A DNA stretch of 37,961 nucleotides, taken from Chlorokybus atmophyticus (lineage: Eukaryota; Streptophyta; Chlorokybophyceae; Chlorokybales; Chlorokybaceae). Positions 21,154 through 33,158 of the stretch are shown here, one piece after another. Under the pieces are notes generated by a model. The model did not search any database. It had not been told where the DNA came from and saw only the letters and a list, made by a program, of their open reading frames with translations. The translations under genes were made by a program, and so were the position numbers. Position 1 is the first letter of the stretch. Each line of letters starts with the position of its first letter. The stretch lies in NCBI GenBank assembly GCA_009103225.1, contig RHPI01001116.1, positions 515,267 through 553,227 of the forward strand. Reading direction: 5' to 3'.

Positions 21154-21873
21154 TAGCAGCAGGGAGGAAGCATTGACTATCCAGCATTCAGTATCTGACA
21201 TACTGGTTATTCAGTTGTAGTTGCCCAATAAACACTTGCACGGTTCTGGGTTGCCATCAAGTCTTGCTCTCTGTACATGTCCTTAGCCGAGTACTGCCAA
21301 TATTGTTGCAATCTGATTGCCTGTCAGGATTCAGTTCTAGATGTGGTTGTTGACAACCTCCGTGTGTGGTGTCATTGCATGCATTGATTAGCTGCCAGCA
21401 AGTGAGATATGATAACCAAGCATTTTGGAGGATCCTCGGATGCACATGCTACATTGATAGAGTATCAAGCGGGGGTTGATTGCCAGCTATCCATGCAATA
21501 TGATGGACGTGATGATGGTCCATGTGCTGGCATTCGCATTTTTATAGATAGATGGATACGAGCATGGCACTCGATGACTTGGCAACCTGTGCAGGTGATG
21601 ACCAGTACGTGCATGTCATATATGTCTAACAGGGTGGTGGTGTTAGTGTTGGTAGCAGTAGTGAAGTAGAGTAGGAACCCGGTGGTAAACACGTTGATGG
21701 TGAGTTTGAGTTGCTGACTGTATGCTAGTCACACTCCTTGCATGTCAAATGCATGCGCATATGCACGCCACATATCACATCAACCCACCAACAACTCTGC
21801 CACCGCACCAGCCAAGGGGGTTCCATGCGCATGGCTATTGTGAGTGATGAGGTGGTGGTCGCCGCTTATATTG

Positions 21874-21901
21874 GTGCTTGTGCTTGTGCTTGTGCTTGTG
21901 C
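21874..21901. repeat. GTGCTT tandem repeat
   Basis: Between four and five perfect GTGCTT units. Confidence 0.85.
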
Positions 21902-22601
21902 GTGTGTAAGGGTGTGGATAGGCATGGCAGATGTTGACAACCAGACACTTGCGAGTTCATTAAACATAAATGTAGTGCGCAGCTAGAGGCAAATGCATGG
22001 AGAGATCTAGCAGGTGCGAGCAGCAAGTAGTGGGTAACCTACTGCGCAAGTAGAGGATGTTGGTGGCGCTCTGTCAGATGTCGACACTTGTGCAGTGCAT
22101 GCGTCGGTCGGGACAATTGTGTACAGGGGATATGACGTGCTATTAGGCACACGCATGTAATGCATCACAACCACTCAAGCATTACATGCACACTAGTATA
22201 CATCTTACCGTTGTCACCACCGGGCTAATGTACTGCACTAAACTACCAGCTACTAGCCTTCCCCGTTAGACATGCATGTACATGCACACGTTTATCATTA
22301 CCTGCCCACACGGGCTGCTGTTAGCCGCTGGTGTCAACGGGCAGCATGGCAATCACAAAGACGACGACTCCCTCCCTTTCGTTCTCCCTCTTCCCCGCTA
22401 CTCTCTGCATCTCGCCGCTCATGCCGCGGCCCTGGCTGCCATTCTACCCTAACCCTCGCTGCGTGCTGCCTATGTCAGCACTACACGCGCAGGGCCGTTC
22501 GGGGTGGAGCTGTTCTGCTGGTAGATTGGTGTCATTGGCAGTTCGGTGGTGCTGGCAGTTACGTGCTGGTGGTGGGGTTGTGCCCCAAGCCCGCGCCAAG
22601 G

Positions 22602-22685
22602 CCCCCCCCCCCCCCCCCCCCCCCCCCNNNNNNNNNNNNNNNNNNNNNNNNNNNNNNNNNNNNNCCCCCCCCCCCCCCCCCCCCC
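22602..22685. other. Assembly gap of 37 N between poly-C runs
   Basis: 26 C (22602-22627), 37 N (22628-22664) and 21 C (22665-22685). The gap probably replaces a long C/G homopolymer that could not be sequenced; its true length is unknown. Confidence 0.95.
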
Positions 22686-23946
22686 GGCAGCTGGCTCGCA
22701 GGCCTGAGCATCAATGCGGTGTCTCGTGTTGGCGTCACCTGCCTTCAACGGCTTCGTCAGCGTTGAAAAATTCAGCATGCACGTTTTGCCATGGTATCAA
22801 CCATTAGAAATAGCAATAACATAAAACAATAAGGTCGCACTTGGCAAACTCCGAAGTCGGTGGCAGTAGGGTAAAGACAAGCAAGCAGTCGTGCGATTGG
22901 GGGCCAAGGCAGAGCTATGCACAGCTTACTCTAACTTAACAAAACTACTAGCCCGACACTAGATCCTCAAGCAGCGGTAGGTGGGCGTGTACAAAGCAAG
23001 CAGAGGGACGGCAACACTCAACCACCTACGGAGTGGAGAGAGGAGAGCAGCAGAGGTTAAGCTTGTTTGTCCACGCGGGCGTCTGCATGCACAATCACAA
23101 AGACGCTGCAACTTGCCCCTTAACATCTCAACATGTAATGCTTGCATGCGTGTGTGCTTTTTCACTTCCGTCTTTTGCTTTGCATGTAAGGTTGGGCGCG
23201 ATTGTTACATACAAGACTTCAGTGCCCTTCCGCCTCCCGGTGGTCCCCCTCCACTTCCCTTCTCTCTCCAACACCTCGGCATTGTGCGCGTGCCTACCTC
23301 CATTGCATCTCCACAAGTGTTGTGCAGGTAATGAACCCAACTATGATGCATTCATGACTGAATGACGGGCTCCACGACGGTGTAGTGCGGTAATCAATTG
23401 AAAATCGTGTAAGTTGTTCCGGTGGTTTAATTGGTGTGCGCCCACAATGCATGCTAGGTGTGGTGTACTAATCACCGCACTTGCATTGCCCTCCATTGAT
23501 GTACACATGCATGCACATAGGTAGCAGGACGTGTGCTGAGCTTTAGCCCTCTCCCCCCCNACCTGCCTGCTATTGTGTATTCTTCCATCGCCTAGCTAGC
23601 GCACTTGCTCTCTTCTCTTTCACACCACAAACGTGCACGTGGTCTCCTCTCGGTCGCCAGTGAGTGTCTGCATCAGTGCTTGCATGGATAAGCCTGCTGC
23701 TTGCATGCAGTACCAATCGTCATACATGTACCAATGCACGTTTTTAGATGCCATACCGTCACGACCTTCAGTATATGAGGTGTGCATGTGAGTGTTGTCT
23801 AAAAAGGAAAGTGAGACTCGTCATAGGTCATACCACCTCCTGTGCACACAAGTGAATGCATGTTCATCTTGACGTGGAAGGACAGCTTTGCCACAGAGAT
23901 GCGCAGCAATTGACACAATATATTACACAAGCAACAGCACCGCTGT

Positions 23947-25906
23947 TCACCAAGTTTTGTTCACACGAGAGAACCTTGGCATAGAGACTGCAGGCACACT
24001 TGGCGCCCGGTACCAAGGCAGGACCTCCTCCTTGGCTTGCGGCTTCTCCACGGTCATGGGGTTGAAGGTCTGGGCAAATCCGGTCGCGATAATGGTCACC
24101 CGCACCTGAGAACAGGCAACCTGTGTACAAAACCCAACAAACCAGTGCTGCACAAGTTGTGTATCTGCCAGTCGCAAATCATATAACCTTTCACTTTTTA
24201 AGCATCGCCTACCTCTCCATCATACTTGTCATCGATGACGGCACCAAAGATGACATTGGCACTCGGGTCCGCAAGCTGAGTAACAACTTCAGAGACTCTG
24301 TTCACCTGTTTGTACACATCCATTTGACACCAGGCGGCAACAAGGAAGTACACAAGTAAGAGTCAACAGCATGCGTCTTCAAACCCACCTCGAGCAGTGT
24401 GAGGTCCCGGCCGCCCGTGATGTTATACACAATGCCGGTGGCCTTCTCAATAGACCTCTCGAGCAGCGGTGCAGCCGTGGCAGCAATAGCCGCATCTTCA
24501 GCGCGATTCTTGCCCGTGCCATAGCCGCTACCAAGCATGGCTGAGCCGCTGTTGCTCATAACAGCCTTGACATCAGCAAAATCCACATTGACAAGGCCCG
24601 GTATCTGAAGGAGAGAAGTATTTTGTTGTCAGATATGTGTGCACTCTAGTAGTGGCTGAACTTGAGCAATATTATGCTTACCGTAATGATGTCAGAAATG
24701 CCCTGCACACCCTGCCGGAGCACGTCGTCGGCAAGCAAGAACGCATCTTGCAGAGCAGTGGTTTCAGAAGCAACATCTAGCAAGCGATCGTTGGGAATCA
24801 CAATGAGCGTGTCAACATTTTTCCTCAGATTCTCAATGGCATTAGTCCCCTGCAAGCAACCAACTAACACACTCAGCTACCTGCTGACCCAAGTAGTGTG
24901 CAATTAAACAACGCTGAGCCGATGACAATATGCATGACGGCAGCAAAGAGTATGAATGCCTGCAAGCGATTACCATCTGTGCTCTTCTGCGGCCTTCAAA
25001 GGTGAAAGGGAATGTAACAACACCGACAGTGAGGTGCCCGGCCTCACGGGCCATGCGTGCGACCACTGGTGCAGCACCGCTCCCGGTCCCACCACCCATG
25101 CCAGCGGTGATGAAGATCATATCAGCACCGGCAACAGCTGTCGTGATGTCCTCAATGGACTCCTCAGCTGCCTGTTCGCCAAGCTCGGGGTTGCCACCAG
25201 TTCCTGCCCAAAGTCAATGCAGGATCATGTTGCATTCTGTGCACATGCACAACATGCATGCATGGTCAATGTAGCATAGTCGTGCAGCATAGAAACAAGT
25301 AAACAAGCTAGCAAGGTGAATAGGCGCAGACGTTGTGCTGGGAACGTGCATGCAGGAGCAAAATGACGGTATTGATAGACAGTTACCTAGCCCTCGTGTG
25401 AGCTCCTGGCCTATCTGCAGCAAGTTGGGTGCGGTGGACTTCAGCAGCGCTTGCGCGTCCGTGTTTACAGCCCAAAACTCAACACCCTGCAAGGAGTTCG
25501 TTCAATCTGTCTGTGGCGCCATAACAGCACACAAGTTCAATGCAACAATGCAACAACAAAAAGCAGCAAAGCACAAACTTTACAGGGCACGTAGTATAGT
25601 GCAAATTTCAGAAATGGCCAAACAGTCACACACCTGTACGCCTGCTCCAATCATGCGGTTGACAGCATTCCCTCCGCCACCCCCAACCCCGATGACTTTG
25701 ATGCGGGCGCTGCCATCCGCGAACGCAGCTTGCACAACGACAACGCTGTAGCGATGTGAGCGCCGGCGCCGAGCAGGAATCGAAGATGTGAAAGCGGCAG
25801 GAGCATGTCTCCGAAGCTGCTGCTGCTGCTGCCGGCGAGCTGTGGGATGGCATAGCCCAACTTGCAGCAAACAAGCCTGTGCAGTGTGACGAGTTTGAGC
25901 TATCAT
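23947..25906 (-). CDS. ftsZ: FtsZ, plastid division GTPase
   Basis: Seven exons encode 412 residues: 25906-25634, 25486-25387, 25203-24974, 24849-24682, 24604-24389, 24305-24213, 24105-23947. All phases agree. An Arg/Gln/Ala-rich leader of about 65 residues, consistent with a transit peptide, precedes [19 protein letters not shown]. The GTP-binding tubulin signature GGGTGSG is at 161-167. [10 protein letters not shown] and the T7 synergy loop NVDFAD (263-268), which completes the GTPase site of the next subunit, follow. FtsZ polymerises into the ring inside the dividing chloroplast. The C-terminus ends with a short basic tail containing SMPRFSRV, reminiscent of the C-terminal peptide of FtsZ2-type proteins, so assignment to the FtsZ1 or FtsZ2 clade is open. 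The start at 25906 is chosen because the upstream frame only translates a GCAAGCAAG repeat; a further 5' exon is possible. Confidence 0.93.
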
Positions 25907-26834
25907 TGACCGCTGCAGCTGCGTTGTTTTCGTTGACTTGTCCTCAAGTTGACGGAAATGCATGCATGCAAGCAAGCAAGCAGGCAAGCAGAAGAGTAGT
26001 CCAGCGGGTAAGCAAGCAAGCAGGTACGCAAGCAAGAAAGGTGGTAACGTACCGTTGTGGACGGCGACGAGGAGGTCGCCGTGCACATCATTGCTGCTAG
26101 AGCCGCTGAGAACCCCCTGCTGTTGTGCGACACGAGAGCAAGAGCGACGAGAGCAGACTCTCCACTTACTCAAACGCTGAGCACACAAGCTAAGCTGAAC
26201 CAAGCTTTGCGCAATAAATCGACAAGCTCTTTGAAATAGCCAGGACGATTACCTGGACACCGTCAACACCGCCGCCGCTGCCGCCTTCTAGACCAACCGC
26301 TACGCTTGTTCAGCGGCAAGCTGATATTGGCGCCAAAACTAATCCGGTTCGTCTGACCTGGTCGTACCAGCCCTGATCGTAAAACCCTAGTCCGCCGCCA
26401 ACGTTACTTTCAAAAACACGTAACGTCAGGTAGATGCGTATCACATTGCCTTTCCCGCCGCCGCCGCCGCCGCGGCCGCCGCTGCCGCATGGAGGTGGTG
26501 AACGAGGTGAACCCCGGCGCAGGCGGTGGCAGCGTTGGGGACTCCTGTTAGTTCTATATTACAGGCTTGGAGAGACAGGACGCAAGAGTGTGGAGGGTGA
26601 GCCATCCGGCTTAGCAGCTTGCGTTTGTGCATTGTAACGCTAGGATCAGCAGCAGTTACCAGTAGGAGCTTTCAAGGTGAGCTCAGCTGAGTTCAGCTGG
26701 GCTGACTTGAGCTGTGTGAACTGTAGTAGCGTTAAAGTGGAGATGCAGGACCACCTAGCAAGCTTGCACGTATGATTTCGCAGGCTTGTAAGGTACTGGC
26801 TTAACAACCAGCTAGCATATAGGAGTTAGCAGGG
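25907..26834. promoter_or_regulatory. Divergent promoter region of FtsZ and importin
   Basis: These 928 bp separate two outward-facing start codons. TTGGCGCCAAAA (26327-26338) contains the E2F-type element TTTTGGCGCC on its reverse strand. A telo-box AAACCCTA lies at 26382-26389. A CCGCCG run at 26455-26485 follows. Function is inferred from motif and position only. Confidence 0.4.
25965..26035. repeat. CAAG/CAGG-type tandem repeat upstream of FtsZ
   Basis: Imperfect GCAA/GCAG tetranucleotide array in two blocks. On the minus strand it keeps a Leu/Ala/Cys-rich frame open in front of the FtsZ start without being a convincing leader. Confidence 0.75.
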
Positions 26835-29800
26835 ATGGACGTCCAAACGCTGTGTCAGACGCTGCAGCTTGCCCTAAGCACAAACACCGAGGAGCGCAAG
26901 GCTGCAGAAGCGAGGTTGGAGCAGGTAAGAACTATGTACGAGCTCGTTTCGCAGTTGTTTATATGCCCCAACGTCAAGATATGTTAGGTTAACGAACATG
27001 ATGGTATCATGTCAAGCGAGGTGTATACGTGTATACAAAGTGTGCAGCAGCGTGCCAGCTTGCAAGTTTGGGATTGATCTTGCACTGCATTGTTTTGGCC
27101 GGTACAACACATGCAGTTCTGCTGCTCAGCAGTTTTATGTGCACACAACACCATGCAAATTACAGATCAATCTTGGATTGCTATCCATTCATGGATTGCT
27201 ATCCATTCATGATTTGGGGATGCAGCATGTAGTGTTGCTGTCACTCAAATTCATCAGCAACACCACGTTGTCAATAGGTAATTACTGATGAACAGACACA
27301 GCAGCAGTAAACCAGTAATGGTGTTTCAGAGCTACCTTGATTTTATAAACCAGCTATACTGCTCGCTGCTGACATGCATGCTTGTTGGCAGTACAAATTT
27401 GTGCCAGGCCACATCGCCAGCTTGCTCCAAGCTGCGCTGGCACCGCAGCTGGAGATATCAATACGGCAGGTTGCGAGCATCAACCTTAAGAACCTTGTTA
27501 ATCGAGAGTGGGAACCGAAGGAACCGGAGGGTTCAGCAGGTGCACGTTGGTGTTGCCGTATTGAGTTTGATGTTGTGTTTGTTGAGACTCACCCATTGCA
27601 TTGCAGATAATGTCACTCCTGTCAGCAAGTTGCCTGCGGAAGACAGGGCGTTCATTCGAGATCATATTATTGAGGCTGTTGTGCAAGCCCCACCTCAGAT
27701 TAGGTAAAGCTCTTTCTGCTGGTGCACACGTTACACATGATATGTCTTGGCTGTCATACAATGGCTCGTGGCGCAGTAGCGTGAATAGTGGCTCGCATTG
27801 TGGGGAGTCAGGTTGTGTGTTGCGTGAAGGCATGCCTAACCAACATGTGCAGGAGGCAACTTGGGGAGTGCACAAAAACGGTTGTGAGGATGGATTTCCC
27901 AGAGCACTGGCCCAATCTGTTGCAAACGGTTGATGCAAACCTGCGAGCACAAGACCCGTCACGAGCATATGCAGCGCTCCTTGCGTTACGGCTGCTCTCC
28001 AGGAAATATGAGTAAGCTCTCAGCGGTGATCAACCAGGCCAGCATAGCGTGTGTTGCGCGGTGCACGGCATTGTAGTTCAAGCAGGCTACAGGTTGTGAA
28101 CGTTGCTGCTTGCATTGCGTTGTGTAGCACAAGGCAGTGTCAAAAATGTTGTCGTCGTATTTTTCTGGGAAAGTGGGCTTAGCACTTGGGTTTAATCAAT
28201 GTTGTCATGCAGATTTAAGGATGAAGAGGACCGCATACCCATGCACGCCATCATCGCCAATATGTTCCCATTGCTTCTCAACATGCTGCAGGCCTTGCTC
28301 GCTGTTCCCAACCCCACTCCTGAGATTGCTGAACTTATCAAGCTCGTGTGCAAAACGTTCTGGTCGGCTACCTATGTGCGTAAGCACACTTCTATTGCTG
28401 TCTGTACTCTTGCATCCTTCGTGTATTTGTGAGAACTTGTTTTATACAAGAAGGCAAGCTACAAATGTTGAGTGTTCTGCTCGTTGACACTTGCTCGTTG
28501 CAGTTGGAGATACCGCCATTGCTACGCGAGCACACTACGTTCAGCGCCTGGATGGTTGCTTTCCACACGCTCCTCAGCATGCCGGTCCCCACCGAGGGGC
28601 AGCCTGTCGACCTTGAAGCCCGACAGCAGTGGGTCTGGTGGAAGTGCAAGAAATGGACGCTGCACATTGTCAACCGTTTGTTCAACAGGTATGCTTGATG
28701 TGGATGAATACGACTTATGCAGGCTTGTGTCGCTGGTGCAGAAGGTTGTTGTCGTGTCTGTGCTTGCGTGACGTTGTAATGCCTTGTATGTTCCCAGGTA
28801 CGGAGACCCCAGGAAATCACAGCCGGAGCACAAGGAGTTTGCGACATGGTTCCACAAAGAGTTTTCTGGTCGCTTCTTGGAATTGTACCTATCAAATATG
28901 GCGGCTCTGCGCTCAGGCGCTTACCTGCCTGACCGGGTCGTCAACCTGACACTGCAGTTCATAACATCCAGGTGTGTGCCATCACGAATGCTAGACGCAA
29001 CAGCACACACAAGATCTCTAACCTTCACACCGTTTGCTCACACTGCTGACTGCATTGCATGGACAGCATTTCAAGACCGTCAGTTTACAAGCTATTGAAG
29101 CCGCAACTAGACGTCATGTTGTTTGACATAGTCTTTCCTTTGCTCTGCTTTAATGATCGCGATGCTGAGCTGTGGCAAGACGATCCTCACGAGTATGTCC
29201 GCAAAGGACACGGTGAGTGCAAAACAGTGCTGCATGCAGGGTACTCAGTACCAGCAGCAGCGGTCATGCTTGCGTTGTGTGATTATCAAATTATCACATT
29301 ATTACTCTGTCACTCAATGTGCCTAGAGTATGCAATTTCATCTCATTTGACCATACTGGTTCGCCATACTCAGATATTATCGAGGACATGTTTAGCCCTC
29401 GAACAGCGGCAGTCAACTTCCTGCTTGAACTCATCAGGTCCAAGGGCAAAACATGGCTGGTGCGGTTTCTTGGCCATGTGGTGGGCATTTTCCAGAGGTG
29501 AGTAAGGTGTCACGCTTGCAGTCTATGCAGCCTTGTCTTCCTTCCTTTGTGCTGACTACGTGTCTCTTAGGTATGCTGCTGCATCGAATGAGCAGAAACC
29601 ATACAGAGAAAAGGACGGCGCGTTTTTTTCAGTGGGTTCACTAGCGGACCGACTGAAGCGATCCAGCACATACCGGAACCAGTTGGAGGCCATGATTGTG
29701 CAGCATGTGCTGCCTGAGTTTGAGAACCCGCTTGGCCACATGCGCTCCAAGGTACGCCACGGGTCTACTTGCAATGTCGAGATGCAAGCACTTGTGAGTG

Positions 29801-31996
29801 TCTTCCATTAGTACACTGTATTTTGCAAGAAAAGCCTCTTCCAGGGGCTGAACTCAGTTACTATTTGTGCTGGCAGGCTTGCTGGATGGCCGGAAACTTT
29901 GCGGACATCAAGTTCACAGATGCCAGGAACTTCAGTGCGCTATTGCATCGTGTGATGGCGTGCTTGCACGACCCAGACCTGCCAGTTCGAGTGGACGCAG
30001 TTGTGGCTCTTCGCAGCCTCGTTGATGCTTGCGATGATCTGAGCGAGCTGCGACCTATACTGCCTCAATTACTTGATGCATTCTTCCGCCTCATGGATGA
30101 GGTTGAGAACGAAGACTTGGTGTTCACGCTGGAGACAATTGTTGACAAGTTTGGCGAGGAGATCGCCCCATACGCCTTGGGCCTTGTTCAAAACCTGGTG
30201 TGTGCACATTGTTGCAAACAAGTTGTTCTGGTGCGGTCTTTTTGTTGGTCGACAAGTTAATCTCGGTAGCAGCTACTGACATGCTCGCTTTGCAGGCGAC
30301 TGTGTTCTTCAGGTGTATTCGGACGGAAGAGAGTGGAGAAGATGCGGATGATACGGGGGCGTTGGCAGCCGTCGGCTGCCTGCGTGCCATCTCCACTCTG
30401 CTTGAGAGCGTATCAAGTCTGCCGCAGCTGTACCCGCAGTTGGAAGACATGTTGATGCCCATCATGACGAAGATGCTCACCACAGATGGTCAAGGTGCGC
30501 ATCTTGCATGCATTGGCTTGCTTATCTGCTTATCTCTGGACGCCTGATGGCTTCTTACGTGCAGATGTATATGAAGAGGTTCTGGAGATAGTTTCCTACA
30601 TTACCTACTTCTCTCCGACAATATCCCCTGGGATGTGGGGACTGTGGCCGCTCATGGCGGATGCTCTCGATGAGTGGGCGCTGGACTACTTTGAAAACAT
30701 CTTGGTACCTTTGGACAACTACATTTCGCGAGGCACGGAGGTGTTTCTCACCTCCACAGACCCAGACTACCTGCAATCAACATACAAGATTGTCTCAAAG
30801 GTTGGTATATTATGATGTTGCTGTGAAGATGTGAGTTGTGCTTGTGTGCGTGCAGTGCATACACGCACGTGCGATGTACCGTCATGTTGTCTGACTATTG
30901 ATGTTGGTATCTGCAGGTGCTTGGGGACACTCAGATCACTGATTCGGATGCATCCCCAGCTCCCAAACTCATGGAAGTGGTGTTGCAAAATGGGCGAGGA
31001 AAAGGGCTTCTTGACCAATGGATTGAGCCTTACTTGAGACTCGTCACGCTCCGATTGAGAACGGCAGAGAAGCATTCCTTCAAGGACTATCTCATGCTGG
31101 TCGTCGCCGATGCACTGTACTACAATCCGCAGCTGGCAATGAGCGCATTGCAGCATATTGGCGTGACAGGGGAAGTGTTTCAAGCATGGCTCGCAATGCT
31201 TTACAAGCTCAACTCTGCAAACAAGCCAAAGCACTTCAAGCGCGAGCATGATAAGAAGGTCAGGGGGCATACAGCGGCAGCAGTTGCATGAGAGAACCAT
31301 TTCTACCATTTTCTATCAACAGATGGACAACAACATCAAACCTTGTGTTGCAAATGCAGGTCTGTTCCCTTGGGTTGACATCAGTCATGATGCTGCCTGT
31401 GGAGACGTTGCCAGTGGAAGTCCAGCAGGGCCTTCCTGAGCTCATGAAGGCCGTATTGAAGCTGCTGGCCGATCTCAAGGTGCAGATGGCAGAGAGCCAG
31501 AAAGCGAAGGAGGAGGAAGATGCGGAGAATGGCGCTGATGAAGAAGAAGACGACGATGATGACTTTGAACCTGAGGACAATGAGAACGAGAATGATGACG
31601 AGGTCGAGGACATAGGTCCCATCAAAAGCAAGGTTTGCGCACGCTCTGGTTTTATCATTGTCATTGCAACTACGTGAGAAACAGCGAGCGACTGATCTTT
31701 GTTGTGTCGTACAGCATCTACGGTTCTTGGACGAAGATGAAGCAGAAAGCGATTCTGACTCAGATTTTACCGATGATGAGGAGTTTTCCACCCCTCTGGA
31801 CGACTTGGACGCATTCATATTCTTTTCCGATACCATGAAGGTGGTTTCGACACAAGACCCGAATAAGACGCAGGCGTTGACGAGGGGTTTGGACTTCTCG
31901 CACCAAGCCATGCTTAATGGCCTGCTGCAGCACGCCGAAGTGCGGCGGCAAGAGATTGCAGTGCAGAAAGCGAAAGAAGCCTCAAAACAATCGTAA
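26835..31996 (+). CDS. Importin-7/8-like nuclear import receptor (plant SAD2-like)
   Basis: Sixteen exons encode 1039 residues, the size expected for importin-7: 26835-26924, 27392-27539, 27607-27703, 27853-28011, 28213-28375, 28504-28688, 28798-28971, 29067-29212, 29374-29497, 29571-29751, 29877-30197, 30296-30494, 30565-30800, 30917-31258, 31360-31632, 31715-31996. Reading phase is kept throughout. The N-terminus has the importin-beta N-terminal pattern (AEARLEQ, then [15 protein letters not shown]), which binds Ran-GTP. HEAT repeats fill the rest, with family blocks such as [49 protein letters not shown] and VCSLGL. An acidic loop ([19 protein letters not shown]) lies near residue 890, as in importin-7. 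It carries cargo such as ribosomal proteins and histone H1 through nuclear pores. The exon 2 donor could also lie 9 bases upstream. No targeting signal is seen. Confidence 0.95.
27175..27210. repeat. Perfect 18-bp tandem duplication in importin intron 1
   Basis: GGATTGCTATCCATTCAT occurs twice in direct succession (27175-27192 and 27193-27210). Confidence 0.9.
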
Positions 31997-32700
31997 CATC
32001 TGTGTGTTGTCTTGGTGATGCCCCCGTTGGTTGCAGCGGGGGGCAAGTTGATGGCTTGTCAACTGAAGCAGTTTGCGCAATTGCATTCTCTGTTCTAGCT
32101 ATGTAGGGTGAAGTAGTGTGTGGTGGCTGAATCGGGGTATGCGTGCATTGATTATGGCCTACAGGTGTTGTACAGAAAACGCGAGAGGGGTATGCCCATT
32201 CAGGCCACACCACGCATGCAACACTCTGCAGAACACACTCACCTCGTTACTACATACGCGACCACCGGGCTACCTTCTCTACTCCTACACCTACATCTAT
32301 GCCCCCCTGTCAGTCATGCATGCACACGGTGCAATCGTGTGTGCATTGTACACCCAAGGCAGATAGCATGCAAGTTGAGCAAAGGGAGGGGAGGGGGGGA
32401 GGGGGTGGCATGTCAAGCACAGTTGTTAAGGTACTTGGTAGTTTCGTGGTAGTTGTAATAAAGCTGAAGCACCCTGGCATGTTGCAATGGGTTGTGCAAA
32501 CAGCGGTAGGCTTCATTTACGACTAGGGCATTATACTTCTTTTTGTTGACTTGTGACATGCATTCAAGCTGCATTTGCCAGCACGACTTGTGACATTTAC
32601 ACAGCCAACGTTGCGTAATCTGTTACCATTATGCGTAACTCATACACATCATGGTAACAGCATGTGAGAGTGTGAGGGTGATGATGTACTGAATGCAAAT
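31997..32700. other. Importin 3' flank
   Basis: No gene seen. TGTAATAAA at 32454-32462 combines the algal TGTAA and the common AATAAA polyadenylation words, 460 bases after the importin stop. Confidence 0.4.
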
Positions 32701-32739
32701 ATGTGATGGATGGGAGGCGGGTGGACTTGGTGGCCTCCG

Positions 32740-33158
32740 AACCCGGTTGAGATACACGCATGCTCTTGGATGTCGCAATCACCGCATGCGGCGAGCAACC
32801 GGGAGGCGCAGCGAAGGCGGAGCAGGCGAAGCGGCGGAAATACCACGATCACCCCGCCGACGACACATTCCATCCCCTCGCCGCTGAGACGCACGGCACC
32901 CTGGGCCAGAGTTTTCACGACGTCATCGACACATGCGCAAGGAGGGCACTGGCTGCACGTGACCTGCCATTGCGCAGGCTATCGGGCTACTTGGCTTTGG
33001 ACCGGCAGCGCGTGTCTTGCGCGCTGCAGCGTGCCCAGGGCATCACCATCCTGGAGCGGGAGGCGGCAGTCGTAGCGGCAGTACCACGCTGGGGTCCGAT
33101 CCAGACGGCGGCGCCAATGGCGGAAGCGGACGCTGTGCTGGCAGCTGCGGCAGTGTAG
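32740..33158 (+). pseudogene. Retroelement reverse-transcriptase C-terminal remnant
   Basis: The frame LLDVAITACGEQPGG, then AKRRKYHDH, FHPLAAETHGTLGQSF and ALQRAQGITILERE follows the order seen at the very end of reverse-transcriptase ORFs in many algal and protist non-LTR elements: a DVA motif, an Ala/Lys-rich helix, and a Pro-aromatic-Glu-x-x-Gly block. A stop codon lies just upstream (EPG-stop-DTRMLLDVA), and no RT core is found in the preceding DNA. The product is about 132 codons. It is best read as a 5'-truncated, decayed insertion. The family assignment rests on remembered sequence pattern only. Confidence 0.5.

Larger units (their letters stand above)
21154..23946. other. Intergenic region between LIM gene and FtsZ, with assembly gap
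   Basis: An AATAAA at 21227-21232, 74 bases after the LIM stop, may be its polyadenylation signal. A GTGCTT hexamer repeat lies at 21874-21901. The poly-C-flanked gap is at 22628-22664 and a single N at 23560. Minus-strand TGTAA (plus ttaca at 23922-23926) lies 21 bases after the FtsZ stop. Frames at 22272-22807 and 22981-23365 are open but unrecognisable, and the first is only poly-Pro/poly-Gly across the gap. Confidence 0.5.

Noticed and set aside
22272-22807. Poly-Pro / poly-Gly ORFs across the gap
   Set aside because: Created by the C homopolymers and N; no recognisable sequence on either side.
25907-26203. FtsZ N-terminal extension to a start near 26203
   Set aside because: It would translate the GCAAGCAAG array into a Leu/Ala/Cys-rich stretch; the ATG at 25906 gives a normal plastid leader.
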